From the NCBI GenBank assembly GCA_946186205.1, contig CAMHMH010000002.1, positions 310,001 through 374,000 on the forward strand: a DNA stretch of 64,000 nt, given 5' to 3'. This DNA is from an uncultured Fretibacterium sp. Its GTDB lineage: Bacteria > Synergistota > Synergistia > Synergistales > Aminobacteriaceae. Below are positions 35,375 through 43,889 of this stretch, in pieces; positions within the stretch are counted from its first letter, which is position 1, and each line of letters starts with the position of its first letter. The translations under genes and the position numbers were made by a program. Under the pieces are notes generated by a model. That model did not search any database, had not been told where the DNA came from, and was given only the letters and a program-made list of their open reading frames with translations.

Positions 35375-35770
35375 ATGCATTTTGAAGGACTAGCAGGTTC
35401 AATAAACGTGAGCATAGTAGCATTTTCGATAGTGTTCGGAGTGCTTGTAGTGCTTACGGGAGTAATATTTGCGATGAGACTGTTTGCCGGCTCGCCTGAA
35501 AAAAAAAATGATGTAAAGCCCGTATCACATTCACCGTCAGCACCTAAGCCCGCACCAGTAGCAAAAGCCGTAACACCGTCAGCAGACAAATCAAAAGTGA
35601 TAGCGGCAATAACGGCGGCAATAGTAGAGTTTACCGGGAGCAAGGATTTCCGTATTGTGTCAGTAGAACAGGCAAGCAACGATATACCTATGGACTACTG
35701 GACAGCGAGATGGAAGACGGCCGGAATGATGCGTCTTAACACGAACAGGCTTAACCGCAAGTGGCATTAA
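35375..35770 (+). CDS. OadG-family small membrane subunit of a Na+-pumping decarboxylase
   Basis: A 131-residue protein with one N-terminal membrane helix (about 12-37, VAFSIVFGVLVVLTGVIFAMRLF), a Pro/Ala linker and a soluble C-terminal region. OadG/MmdD subunits tether and stabilise the carboxyltransferase at the membrane beta subunit. A run of ten adenines (35499-35508) encodes a stretch of lysines after the helix. Position between mmdA (23 bp) and the biotin carrier gene (19 bp) supports the assignment. Confidence 0.75.
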   Translation: MHFEGLAGSINVSIVAFSIVFGVLVVLTGVIFAMRLFAGSPEKKNDVKPVSHSPSAPKPAPVAKAVTPSADKSKVIAAITAAIVEFTGSKDFRIVSVEQASNDIPMDYWTARWKTAGMMRLNTNRLNRKWH

Positions 35771-35789
35771 CGAAAGGAGAAAAGAAATC

Positions 35790-36185
35790 GTGAGCAGCAA
35801 ATACAGAGTAGTAGTAGATGGAACAGCATACACCGTTGAAGTAGAAAGTCTCGGAGCAGGAGCAGCAATGCCCGCACCCGCAGCACCGTCAGCACCCGCA
35901 CCCGCAGCACCCGCACCCGCAGCACCTGCAGCAGCACCCGCAGCGCCCGCAGCACCCGCAGCACCCGCAGAAGGCTCACAGGTTACGGCCCCCATGCCGG
36001 GAAAAATCCTGAACGTGAAAGTCAACGTAGGCGACAGCGTGAAGGAAGGAGATTTAGTGCTGTTGCTTGAGGCCATGAAGATGGAGAATGAAGTGTTTGC
36101 ATCCGCGACGGGAAAAGTTGTTCAGATCCCCGTGAAGAGCGGCGACAGCGTGAACACCGGCGACGTATTAATGGTGATAGCGTAA
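35790..36185 (+). CDS. Biotin carboxyl carrier subunit of the decarboxylase
   Basis: A 131-residue protein with a GTG start after AAAGGAG. A short N-terminal segment (KYRVVVDGTAYTVEVES) is followed by a flexible Ala/Pro linker of about 35 residues and a C-terminal biotinyl domain (about 65-131). The biotinylated lysine is in EAMKMENE. The mobile linker swings carboxybiotin between the carboxyltransferase and the membrane decarboxylase. It resembles MmdC/GcdC-type carriers. The beta subunit gene is not nearby. Confidence 0.92.
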   Translation: MSSKYRVVVDGTAYTVEVESLGAGAAMPAPAAPSAPAPAAPAPAAPAAAPAAPAAPAAPAEGSQVTAPMPGKILNVKVNVGDSVKEGDLVLLLEAMKMENEVFASATGKVVQIPVKSGDSVNTGDVLMVIA

Positions 36186-36194
36186 GAAGATTAA

Positions 36195-36224
36195 TCCCCT
36201 GTCATGACGGCGGGGGAATTTTTT
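36195..36224 (+). terminator. Intrinsic terminator after the biotin carrier gene
   Basis: TCCCC (36195-36199) pairs with GGGGA (36213-36217), with an inner GTC/GAC pairing, followed by six T residues. Moderate stem length. Confidence 0.7.
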
Positions 36225-36245
36225 CAGCCTTAAGGAGGAATGAAT

Positions 36246-36536
36246 ATGCGTAAGATATTAGCGGCGTTGATATTGGCTGTGATGATATGCGGCGCGTCAA
36301 ATGCGGCAGTGTTTACGAGCTTTCCTGCTGACGGTGTATGTGTTGGCGACTATGTGAGATACCGTTCGAGGCCCAGCACAAAGTCAAAGATATTAGGGCG
36401 TATGTTCGAGGGCGATGAAGTAACAGTATTGTCTGAGCGCAGGACAGGGCGTGAAGTCTGGTACGAAATATATGACCCCAACAACGAGGACCGCACAGTG
36501 TGGGTATCAGGAAAGTATATAGTGCCTGCTGACTAG
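36246..36536 (+). CDS. Secreted SH3b-domain protein
   Basis: A 96-residue protein from the ATG at 36246, seven bases after AAGGAGG; the ATG at 36240 is too close to that site. The signal peptide ends ASNAA. The rest is a single bacterial SH3 domain with YVRYRSRPSTKSKILGRMFEGDEV and WVSGKYI, a fold that often binds peptidoglycan or peptides. No catalytic domain is present. It sits between two terminators and is likely monocistronic. Confidence 0.85.
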   Translation: MRKILAALILAVMICGASNAAVFTSFPADGVCVGDYVRYRSRPSTKSKILGRMFEGDEVTVLSERRTGREVWYEIYDPNNEDRTVWVSGKYIVPAD

Positions 36537-36548
36537 AGAATAGAATTG

Positions 36549-36580
36549 TCCCTCCTGAAATAACGGGGGGATTTTTTTTT
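36549..36580 (+). terminator. Intrinsic terminator after the SH3b gene
   Basis: TCCCTCC (36549-36555) pairs with GGGGGGA (36565-36571) with one wobble, followed by nine T residues. Confidence 0.9.
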
Positions 36581-36669
36581 GCGCAGTCATTTATTAACCG
36601 CTGTTAATTCGGTGAAATGCTATATAATTAGCACATCCACAAAAATTTATTCAGGAGGTTTAATTCGGC

Positions 36670-37533
36670 ATGTTAGTAAACGCAAAAGAAATGCTCACGG
36701 CGGCAAAGGCCGGTCATTATGCTGTGGGTCAGTTCAACATCAACAATCTTGAATGGACAAAGGCAGTACTTCAGGTAGCGCAGGAAATGAAAGCTCCCGT
36801 AATACTCGGAGTATCAGAAGGCGCAGGCAAGTACATGGGAGGCTTCCGCACAGTTCAGGCGATGGTCGAGGCAATGGACAAGGAGTTCGGAATCACCGTA
36901 CCCGTTTGCACGCATCTTGATCACGGAACGTACGAGGGCGCGTACAAGTGCATAAAGGCGGGCTTCACGTCAATAATGTTCGACGGCTCGCATTTCCCGA
37001 TTGATGAGAACGTAGCAAAGACAGTTGAGCTTACACACGCGGCTCATATGCTCGGGCTTACGATAGAGGCTGAAGTCGGCGCGATCGGCGGTGAGGAAGA
37101 CGGCGTTGTGGGAATGGGCGAATGCGCTGACCCTGACGAGTGCAAGAGGATTGCTGATTTGGGCGTTGATATGCTTGCGGCTGGCATCGGCAACATTCAC
37201 GGCAAATACCCTGCAAACTGGAAGGGACTTTCATTTGAGACGCTCGCAAAAGTCCAGGAGAAAACCGGGTTAATGCCTCTCGTGCTTCATGGCGGCTCAG
37301 GCATTCCCGACGAGATGGTGAAGAAGGCTATCACTCTCGGCGTGTCAAAAGTCAACGTAAACACAGAGTGCCAGCTCTCATTCGCGGCGGCAACACGCGC
37401 ATACATTGAGGCCGGAAAAGACAACGAGGGAAAAGGCTATGACCCGCGCAAACTCTTAGCACCCGGATTTGAGGCAATCAAGCAGACAATCAGGGAGAAA
37501 ATCAAGCTGTTCGGTTCAGACGGGAAAGCGTAA
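36670..37533 (+). CDS. fba: Class II fructose-bisphosphate aldolase
   Basis: A 287-residue zinc enzyme that cleaves fructose 1,6-bisphosphate into the triose phosphates. It has the metal ligands of CTHLDHG (about residue 80-86), EAEVGAIGGEEDG, the ligand and phosphate loop GIGNIHGKYP, LHGGSGIPDE, and the NVNTECQLSF loop. Its length fits the short Bacillus-like class. A TATAAT lies at 36623-36628 and AGGAGG precedes the ATG. It heads the fba-kdsA-aspartokinase-kdsD-kdsB cluster, with only 2 bp before kdsA. Confidence 0.96.
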   Translation: MLVNAKEMLTAAKAGHYAVGQFNINNLEWTKAVLQVAQEMKAPVILGVSEGAGKYMGGFRTVQAMVEAMDKEFGITVPVCTHLDHGTYEGAYKCIKAGFTSIMFDGSHFPIDENVAKTVELTHAAHMLGLTIEAEVGAIGGEEDGVVGMGECADPDECKRIADLGVDMLAAGIGNIHGKYPANWKGLSFETLAKVQEKTGLMPLVLHGGSGIPDEMVKKAITLGVSKVNVNTECQLSFAAATRAYIEAGKDNEGKGYDPRKLLAPGFEAIKQTIREKIKLFGSDGKA

Positions 37534-37535
37534 AA

Positions 37536-38366
37536 TTGACTGCCAAACACTACGAACTGAACGGAAAAACTATAGGGACAGGAAGCCTCGCTGTAATTGC
37601 GGGGCCGTGCTCCCTTGAGAGCTTAGAGCTTGGCTTGAGGGTAGCAAGATATATGAAGCACCTTTGCGACGAAAAAGGACTGCTCTATATCTTCAAGGCA
37701 TCATTCGACAAGGCTAATCGTACGTCTGTTCATGCATGGCGCGGGCCGGGTCTCGAAAAAGGCCTCGAACAGTTAGCCGAAATCAAAGCAAAAGTAAACG
37801 TTCCAATTCTCACGGACATTCACGAATCATATCAGGCCGCCCCTGTCGGTGAAGTTGCTGACGTGATACAGATACCCGCGTTTTTGTGCCGTCAGACAGA
37901 CCTTCTTGTATCAGCCGCAAAGACTGGACGCATCATCAACATCAAGAAAGCTCAGTTCCTCGCGCCTGAAGATATGATTTACGCCGCCGCAAAATGCCGT
38001 GAAGCCGGAAATGACAATGTTATGCTCTGTGAACGCGGCACTACAATGGGCTATCACAAGTTAGTCGTCGACATGGCCGGGCTTGTTGTCATGAAAAGTT
38101 TCGGTTACCCCGTTGTATTTGACGCAACGCACAGCACTCAGACCCCCGGCGGTCTAGGAGGCTCAAGCGGAGGAGATTACACTCTTGCTTTTCCATTGGC
38201 ACGAGCGGCCGCAAGCGTAGGAATTGACGCGGTGTTTGCCGAAACTCATCCCAACCCTAAAGAGGCATTATCCGACGGCCCTAACATGATACCTTTAGAC
38301 CAGATGTCAGAATTTCTTGACGAGGTTTCAGCCATACACAAATTAACACAAAGTTTCAAGCATTAA
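37536..38366 (+). CDS. kdsA: 3-deoxy-D-manno-octulosonate 8-phosphate synthase
   Basis: A 276-residue enzyme that condenses phosphoenolpyruvate with arabinose 5-phosphate, the committed step of Kdo synthesis. It shows the family motifs IAGPCSLES (about 20-28), FKASFDKANRTS, GPGLEKGL, IQIPAFLCRQTDLL, CERGTTMGYHKLVVDMAG and DATHSTQTPGG. The start is a TTG two bases after the fba stop, suggesting coupled translation. The protein implies a Kdo-containing lipopolysaccharide and hence an outer membrane. Confidence 0.96.
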   Translation: MTAKHYELNGKTIGTGSLAVIAGPCSLESLELGLRVARYMKHLCDEKGLLYIFKASFDKANRTSVHAWRGPGLEKGLEQLAEIKAKVNVPILTDIHESYQAAPVGEVADVIQIPAFLCRQTDLLVSAAKTGRIINIKKAQFLAPEDMIYAAAKCREAGNDNVMLCERGTTMGYHKLVVDMAGLVVMKSFGYPVVFDATHSTQTPGGLGGSSGGDYTLAFPLARAAASVGIDAVFAETHPNPKEALSDGPNMIPLDQMSEFLDEVSAIHKLTQSFKH

Positions 38367-38408
38367 GCATTAACAGTAACAAGCAACACAAAGAGAGCTG
38401 GTGAAAAA

Positions 38409-39728
38409 ATGAGCGGAATAATAGTAGCAAGGTTCGGAGGAGATGAAGCCGCAAACTCTCAGGAAGTCATAAAGTCATCAAATATCCTTCTGTCAAACCC
38501 TTCACGGCGTTATGCTGTAGTATCTGCCCCCGGTGCAACACCTGAAAGCGTCGGCGTAACGGATATGCTTTACCTTTGTCATTCACGTCATACGAGCCAT
38601 GAGAATTATGATGACATAATAGCGAAAATCACCGAACGTTTTGACGAGATAATAACGGGCTTGGGAATAAGTTTCAATCTGAATGCGGAAATGAGCAGCC
38701 TCGTTAAAAGTATCAATATGGGAATGAGCCTCGACTATATAGCAAGCAGGGGTGAATACATAACGGCTAAAATTTTTGCTGAATATTTAGGATGGCCGTT
38801 TGTTGACGCTCAAGACATAATATTTTTCAGCAGGGACGAAACTCCCGACAAAGAGAAAACGTTTCACACTGCGGCTCATAAGCTGTCAAATATGGAACAT
38901 GCTATAATCCCGAGCTTTTACGGGACATCAGACAGAGGGGACATAAAAACGTTTGTTCGCGGAGACTGCGACAGTGCCGGAAGCCTCATAGCGTGCGCGG
39001 TACATGCTGAAGTCTACGAGAAATGGAGCGAGGCCGCAAAAGTTTTCACCGCAGATCCTTCCGTAGTCCCTTCTCCTGAAGTCATCAGAAACCTGACATA
39101 CATGGAGGCTTTAGAGCTGAATTACGCCAGTATGAATTTGGTGACGGACAACGTAGTCTTGACGCTTGACGAGGCAAATATACCCATGAGGATAGCCAGC
39201 ACTCATAACCCTGAAGACCCCGGACTGCTCATATCATCAAAGCTCCCTGAAGGCTCAAACCGCAAAATCACAGCATGTATCGCAGGAAGCAGGAACTTCA
39301 CGACAGTGCATATCAGGAAATACGGCCTAAATAAAGATTATGACTTCAACGAGAAATTATTTGCCGTGTTCGCCCGCCAGAAAATAGCGTGCCAGCTCAG
39401 CTTGTCGGGCATTCATCAAATGTCGGTAATCTTGAAAGCTCCAGTTTTTGACATACGACGAAACCAGATAATAGCCGAAATTGAGCGCGAATTGTCGCCC
39501 GAAGAAGTCAGCGTAGAAAAAGGCCTAGCGGTAATCGTGATAATCGGTGAAGGAATGGGAACAGTAAAAGGGACGTTCAGCCGTATATTTGACGCTCTTG
39601 TGAATGCTGGAGTGAAAGCAAAAATGATAGAGCAAGGAGCTGACCAGCAGAATATATTAATCGGAGTGTCTGACAATGATTATGCCGCATCAGTGAAGGC
39701 ACTTTATGAAGAACTCATACTTAATTGA
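38409..39728 (+). CDS. Aspartate kinase homologue with altered active site
   Basis: A 439-residue protein with the amino-acid kinase fold (1-280) and two C-terminal ACT domains (about 285-439). It resembles clostridial-type aspartokinases (SRRYAVVSAPG, then VTDMLYLC, then ADPSVVPSPEVIRNLTYMEALEL). The N-terminal lysine motif KFGGSS is RFGGDEAA, and the substrate loop RGGSD is RGDCDS. Lysine and glycine at these places are near-universal, so activity is doubtful; a regulatory or divergent kinase role is possible. It lies between kdsA and kdsD on the same strand, an unusual partner for Kdo genes. Confidence 0.8.
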   Translation: MSGIIVARFGGDEAANSQEVIKSSNILLSNPSRRYAVVSAPGATPESVGVTDMLYLCHSRHTSHENYDDIIAKITERFDEIITGLGISFNLNAEMSSLVKSINMGMSLDYIASRGEYITAKIFAEYLGWPFVDAQDIIFFSRDETPDKEKTFHTAAHKLSNMEHAIIPSFYGTSDRGDIKTFVRGDCDSAGSLIACAVHAEVYEKWSEAAKVFTADPSVVPSPEVIRNLTYMEALELNYASMNLVTDNVVLTLDEANIPMRIASTHNPEDPGLLISSKLPEGSNRKITACIAGSRNFTTVHIRKYGLNKDYDFNEKLFAVFARQKIACQLSLSGIHQMSVILKAPVFDIRRNQIIAEIERELSPEEVSVEKGLAVIVIIGEGMGTVKGTFSRIFDALVNAGVKAKMIEQGADQQNILIGVSDNDYAASVKALYEELILN

Positions 39729-39743
39729 AGGGAGATAACTCAA

Positions 39744-40715
39744 ATAACAGACAATGAATTATTAGAAGCCGCAAAAAAGTTAATGCTTACGGAGGCTGAC
39801 GAGATACTTAACAGCGCGAAAAATATCAGCGTCGAAATGGTGAGGGCATCACGGAAGATATATTCATGCACCGGGCGTGTTGTAGTTGTGGGATTGGGGA
39901 AATCAGGCCAGATAGGGCGGAAGATCTCTGCGACGTTCGCAAGTCTCGGAACACCTTCATTCTTTCTTCACGCTTCAGAGGCGTTGCACGGCGACTTAGG
40001 AATGATACGGCCTGAAGATGTCGGACTGTTCATCAGCAATTCCGGCTCATCACAGGAGATTACAGCGTTGTTGCCTCACTTCAAGAGGACTGGCGCGGGA
40101 CTGATAGCTATCACCGGGAATTTGCGCTCACAATTGGCGGAATATGCCGATATTGCGATAAACGCTCATGTTACGGACGAGGGAGACCCTTTGCGACTTG
40201 CGCCGATGAGCAGCACTACGCTTGAGCTTGTGTTAGGAGACGCGCTTGCTGTGATGGTTGAGCTTCTGCGCGGAGTTCGCCGTGAGGATTTCGCGATGTT
40301 TCATCCTGGCGGAGCATTGGGGCGAAAACTTTTGACGCGGGTTCGTGATGTCATGGGAACTGCTGAGAATTTGCCCGTTGTCGGCGAGAATGTCAGCGTG
40401 AAGGAAGCATTGTTTGTGATAACCGGCAAGGGTTACGGCGCGACATGTATCACAAATGCTGAAGGAAATCTGACGGGGATATTCACGGACGGAGATTTGC
40501 GGCGGCTTATGGAACGACTTGGGAATGACGCATTTACGGCGAAAATCACTGACGCTATGACACATAACCCGAAAACTATCAGCCCTGACGCATTAGCGGC
40601 TGAAGCTGTGCGGATAATGGAACGTTCAGAAATAAGCGTATTGATAGTTGTTGACGGAGAAAAGCCAATAGGAATAATACACATTCACGACTTGCTGAAA
40701 GCTGGTATAGCATGA
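39744..40715 (+). CDS. kdsD: Arabinose-5-phosphate isomerase (KdsD/KpsF family), apparent AUA start
   Basis: Interconverts ribulose 5-phosphate and arabinose 5-phosphate for KdsA. Read from an ATA at 39744 it is 323 residues, close to E. coli KdsD (328), and recovers the helix TDNELLEAAKKLMLTEADEIL. GAAGGGAG lies 9 nt before the ATA. The next candidate, the ATG at 39783, would cut that helix and has no proper ribosome site. The SIS domain has VVVVGLGKSGQIGRKISATFASLGTPSFFLH and EALHGDLGM. Two CBS domains follow (about 210-323, with DVMGT and DAMTHNPKTI). Its stop overlaps the kdsB start. Confidence 0.9.
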   Translation: MTDNELLEAAKKLMLTEADEILNSAKNISVEMVRASRKIYSCTGRVVVVGLGKSGQIGRKISATFASLGTPSFFLHASEALHGDLGMIRPEDVGLFISNSGSSQEITALLPHFKRTGAGLIAITGNLRSQLAEYADIAINAHVTDEGDPLRLAPMSSTTLELVLGDALAVMVELLRGVRREDFAMFHPGGALGRKLLTRVRDVMGTAENLPVVGENVSVKEALFVITGKGYGATCITNAEGNLTGIFTDGDLRRLMERLGNDAFTAKITDAMTHNPKTISPDALAAEAVRIMERSEISVLIVVDGEKPIGIIHIHDLLKAGIA

Positions 40716-41446
40716 AAATATTAGGAATAATCCCTGCGCGTTATGCGTCTACGAGATTTCCGGGGAAGCCTCTTGCTGACATTTGCGGGAAAAGTATGAT
40801 ACAGCGCGTTTATGAGCGTGCGAGAATGTCAGAGAGCCTCGCGGGTGTGATTGTCGCGACGGATGACACGAGGATATATGAGACTGTGAAGAGTTTCGGC
40901 GGCCATGCTGTAATGACAGGTGAAAATCTTCCGAACGGTACAGCTAGGTGCGAGGAGGCATTGAGGGTTCTTCATGGTGAGTATGACGCTGTAATAAACG
41001 TTCAGGGTGATGAGCCTCTGTTAGACCCTGCAATGATAGATGAGGTTTCAGAAATGCTTGCTGACGGTGAAGACTGCGCGACGTTGTGCCGTGAAATCTC
41101 AGATGATGACAGGAACAACCCGAACGCCGTTAAAGTCGTAATGTCTCAGAATGGATATGCTTTGTACTTTTCGCGCTCACTGATACCGTATAACCGAACG
41201 GGGATAAATATTCCTGTCTACGTTCACATAGGCATATACGGCTACAAGGCTGAATTTCTGCGTGAATATGTCAGGATGAATGATACACCTTTAAGCATGG
41301 CTGAGAGCCTCGAACAGTTGAAGATACTTGAGAACGGCTACAGGATAAGGATAAAAGCAACATCAAGCACTAATGATATTGTAGGAGTAGACACGCCGGA
41401 AGACCTAGAGAAAGTGAGAAAGATAATAAGGGATGGCAAAATTTAA
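40712..41446 (+). CDS. kdsB: 3-deoxy-manno-octulosonate cytidylyltransferase (CMP-Kdo synthetase)
   Basis: A 244-residue enzyme that activates Kdo with CTP. It has the nucleotide-binding N-terminus ILGIIPARYASTRFPGKPLADICGKSMI (residues 3-30), VATDD, NVQGDEPLLDP, YFSRSLIPYNR, HIGIYGYKAEFL and EQLKILENGYRI. The ATG overlaps the kdsD stop by four bases and its own stop region overlaps the following ELM1-like gene by 14 bp, so the three are translationally linked. Confidence 0.96.
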   Translation: MKILGIIPARYASTRFPGKPLADICGKSMIQRVYERARMSESLAGVIVATDDTRIYETVKSFGGHAVMTGENLPNGTARCEEALRVLHGEYDAVINVQGDEPLLDPAMIDEVSEMLADGEDCATLCREISDDDRNNPNAVKVVMSQNGYALYFSRSLIPYNRTGINIPVYVHIGIYGYKAEFLREYVRMNDTPLSMAESLEQLKILENGYRIRIKATSSTNDIVGVDTPEDLEKVRKIIRDGKI

Positions 41447-42503
41447 GCGCATAGTGATAATCAGCGACGGGATAAGGGGACATTATCACCAGTCATTAGG
41501 GGTAGCGGAATGGTTAGAGAGATTATCGGACGCGACATTAGATCCGTCAGCAATCACAATCCCTGAAATGCCGTTATTTGAGCGGTTAATGAAGCTGAAA
41601 CTTTTCGTGCACGGCCTTGAAGTACACGGGGGTGCATACTCGCGTGAATGGCTGAAATCAACGGGCGTAAGATACAGCAAATATGAGCCTGAAACAACGT
41701 TATTCATATCAGCAGGAAGCAAAGCCGCTCCGTTCTGTCTTGCGCTGTCGAAAGCTACCCACAACAAGTCAGCGGTCTTGATGACACCATCAGTTTTGGG
41801 GACTAAATCATTCACGTATGCGATTGTTCCTGAACATGACAAGCCCGTCATGAAAGCCGGAAATGTTATAACGACATTGGGCGCGCCAAATCATATATAC
41901 ATGCCTCATTTGAAGGATATAGCAAGGACGTATTTCTCAGGGAGAAACCTTGAAGGCCAAAAGGTTATAGCATTGTTAATCGGAGGGAGCGACGCAAATT
42001 ACCGCATAAATTCACGATGGGCAAGAGATATTCTCTCACCTTTGAGCGCGACGAGGGACGCAAAATTCCTCATAACTACATCACGCAGGACAGGCGAGGC
42101 CGTCGAAAATACCGTTGAAGAAATCTTTTCAGGAACTCCCAACGCTGAATACATGTTCTTTTACTCGCGAACGCCTAACCAAAACTCTATCACCGCTATA
42201 TTGGGAGCTTCAACGCACGTTCTTGTAACAGAAGACAGCGTGTCAATGGTATCAGAGGCGGTAACAGCGGGCTTCAAAGTGGGATTGATACGAGTGCCGC
42301 GAACGACGGGGAAAATTAAGCACATGTTAGGATTTGGGGCTAGGAGATTTGACGAAATGTTTGCGAGATTTGCTGAGAAAGGACTAATTTATGACTTAAA
42401 AGATGACTGGGACATGCAGAAATTTATAGAAGCACCGCAGCAGTATCATTACCGTGATTTTAACGAGGCCAAGCGGGCGGCGGAATGGATATTGCAAAAC
42501 TAA
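41433..42503 (+). CDS. ELM1-like (DUF1022) GT-B-fold protein in the Kdo cluster
   Basis: A 356-residue soluble protein of the family named after mitochondrial fission protein ELM1, whose bacterial members have a GT-B glycosyltransferase-like architecture. Visible features are IISDGIRGHYHQSLGVAEWL, LFISAGSKAAPFCLAL, IALLIGGSDANYRI, FLITTSRRTGEAVE and the donor-site-like ASTHVLVTEDSVSMVSEAVTAG. It overlaps kdsB by 14 bp, so a part in lipopolysaccharide core assembly, perhaps as a sugar transferase, is a reasonable inference. No experimental function is established for the bacterial family that I can name. Confidence 0.75.
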   Translation: MAKFKRIVIISDGIRGHYHQSLGVAEWLERLSDATLDPSAITIPEMPLFERLMKLKLFVHGLEVHGGAYSREWLKSTGVRYSKYEPETTLFISAGSKAAPFCLALSKATHNKSAVLMTPSVLGTKSFTYAIVPEHDKPVMKAGNVITTLGAPNHIYMPHLKDIARTYFSGRNLEGQKVIALLIGGSDANYRINSRWARDILSPLSATRDAKFLITTSRRTGEAVENTVEEIFSGTPNAEYMFFYSRTPNQNSITAILGASTHVLVTEDSVSMVSEAVTAGFKVGLIRVPRTTGKIKHMLGFGARRFDEMFARFAEKGLIYDLKDDWDMQKFIEAPQQYHYRDFNEAKRAAEWILQN

Positions 42504-42560
42504 ACACGAAAAGTGCTATAATCCCGCGCTTAGAATAAACTAGAAAAGAGGATAATTTAC

Positions 42561-43850
42561 TTGTCATTACTTTTAAGCACGGCATTTTCACTTTCAGCAG
42601 GCCTCATTATGACCCGTGTATTTAAGTACACCGTCGGCAGAAAAGGAATAATGCTACCTGACGTTACAGCGTTTTTGATAGCCGGAATACTCGTAGGGCC
42701 ATACGTATTGGGTAAATTCAGCGGTTTAGGGTTTTCGTCAGCAGAAGACCTTTCACGGGTAAGCATACTTTCAAGCATAGCACTGGGGTTTATAGCGTTC
42801 GACATTGGGAGCGAGTTCAGGGCGGCGAGCCTTAAGGAAATGGGGAAATCCGCGCTGTTCATCGGAATATTTCAGGCTGTAACCGCAACTGTTTTTGTTG
42901 ACTGCGCGTTAATTGCGCTAAGTATGAAGCTCGGTGCCGAAATTCTGCCTCTGCCCGTCGCAATAACTCTAGGCGCAATCGCTTCTGCCACAGCTCCCGC
43001 CGCAACGTTAATGGTTGTTCGACAGTTCAAGGCAAAAGGACCTGTAACGGATCTGTTGCTGCCGATAGTCGCGCTTGATGATGCCGCCGGACTGGTCATA
43101 TTTGCGGTGTCAATGGGAATAGCTCAGGCCATGACGGGCGGAACGATAAATCTTGTGTCAGTCGTGATAAATCCAGTTGTTGAGATAATCTGCTCGGTAA
43201 TATTAGGCTCATTGATGGGATATGTACTGACGCTGCTTGAAAAATTATTCTTCTCAAATTCAAACCGCCTCTCAATGACTATAGCATTTGTGCTCATGAC
43301 AATATCGCTTTCGTCAGGAGAGTTTTACGTCGGGCAGGTAAAAATAGCGTTCTCATCATTATTAGTGTGCATGACATTGGGGACGGTATTCTGCAACATG
43401 AGCGAATTTTCAGAAGACATCATGTCGCGCTCTCAAAAATGGTCAGCTCCTCTTTATGCGGTATTTTTTGTGATTTCTGGTGCGCGGCTTGAGTTGTCAG
43501 TGATGCAAAGCGGGGGAGTAATGCTGATTGGAGCGGTATATATCATAGTGAGATGCGCGGGGAAATATTTCGGCGCATTGTTCAGTTCTGAGATAATGAG
43601 ATGTCCTGCGAACGTCAAAAAATACTTGGGAATAACGCTGTTTCCTCAAGCTGGCGTAGCGTTGGGAATGGTAGTAAGCGCGCAAAGTTTAGGCTCAGAA
43701 ATGGGAGGAATGATACGCAACATTGTACTATTCAGCGTTTTGGTGTATGAGATATTCGGGCCTATGCTGACGAGAATGGCATTGACGGACGCGGGCGAAA
43801 TTGAGACGAAACAGCCCGAACACGTCAACCGCGCAAGATTTCAGAGATAA
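42561..43850 (+). CDS. CPA2-family cation:proton antiporter
   Basis: A 429-residue integral membrane protein of about 12-13 helices from a TTG at 42561. The antiporter core is visible: GILVGPYVLGKFSGL, ALGFIAFDIGSEF, TLGAIASATAPAATLMVVRQFKAKGPVTDLLLPIVALDDAAGLVIF (the conserved aspartate pair region, around 160-205) and the later FPQAGVALGM. There are no C-terminal TrkA/RCK domains, so it is Na+/H+ or K+/H+ exchange of the short Kef/NhaS type. Substrate unknown. It stands apart from the Kdo cluster by 57 bp and is followed by a terminator. Confidence 0.87.
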   Translation: MSLLLSTAFSLSAGLIMTRVFKYTVGRKGIMLPDVTAFLIAGILVGPYVLGKFSGLGFSSAEDLSRVSILSSIALGFIAFDIGSEFRAASLKEMGKSALFIGIFQAVTATVFVDCALIALSMKLGAEILPLPVAITLGAIASATAPAATLMVVRQFKAKGPVTDLLLPIVALDDAAGLVIFAVSMGIAQAMTGGTINLVSVVINPVVEIICSVILGSLMGYVLTLLEKLFFSNSNRLSMTIAFVLMTISLSSGEFYVGQVKIAFSSLLVCMTLGTVFCNMSEFSEDIMSRSQKWSAPLYAVFFVISGARLELSVMQSGGVMLIGAVYIIVRCAGKYFGALFSSEIMRCPANVKKYLGITLFPQAGVALGMVVSAQSLGSEMGGMIRNIVLFSVLVYEIFGPMLTRMALTDAGEIETKQPEHVNRARFQR

Positions 43851-43855
43851 GAAAA

Positions 43856-43888
43856 TCCCCCCTGCCAATCACGACAAGGGGGAATTAT
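43856..43888. terminator. Bidirectional terminator between the antiporter and glnN
   Basis: TCCCCC (43856-43861) pairs with GGGGGA (43878-43883). A T-rich run follows on plus (ATTATTTT) and ATTTTC follows on minus, serving both convergent genes. Confidence 0.8.
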
Positions 43889-43889
43889 T

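Noticed and set aside
35660-36076. Gly/Ala-rich minus-strand frame opposite the biotin carrier gene
   Set aside because: It is a shadow of the GC-rich Ala/Pro linker codons.
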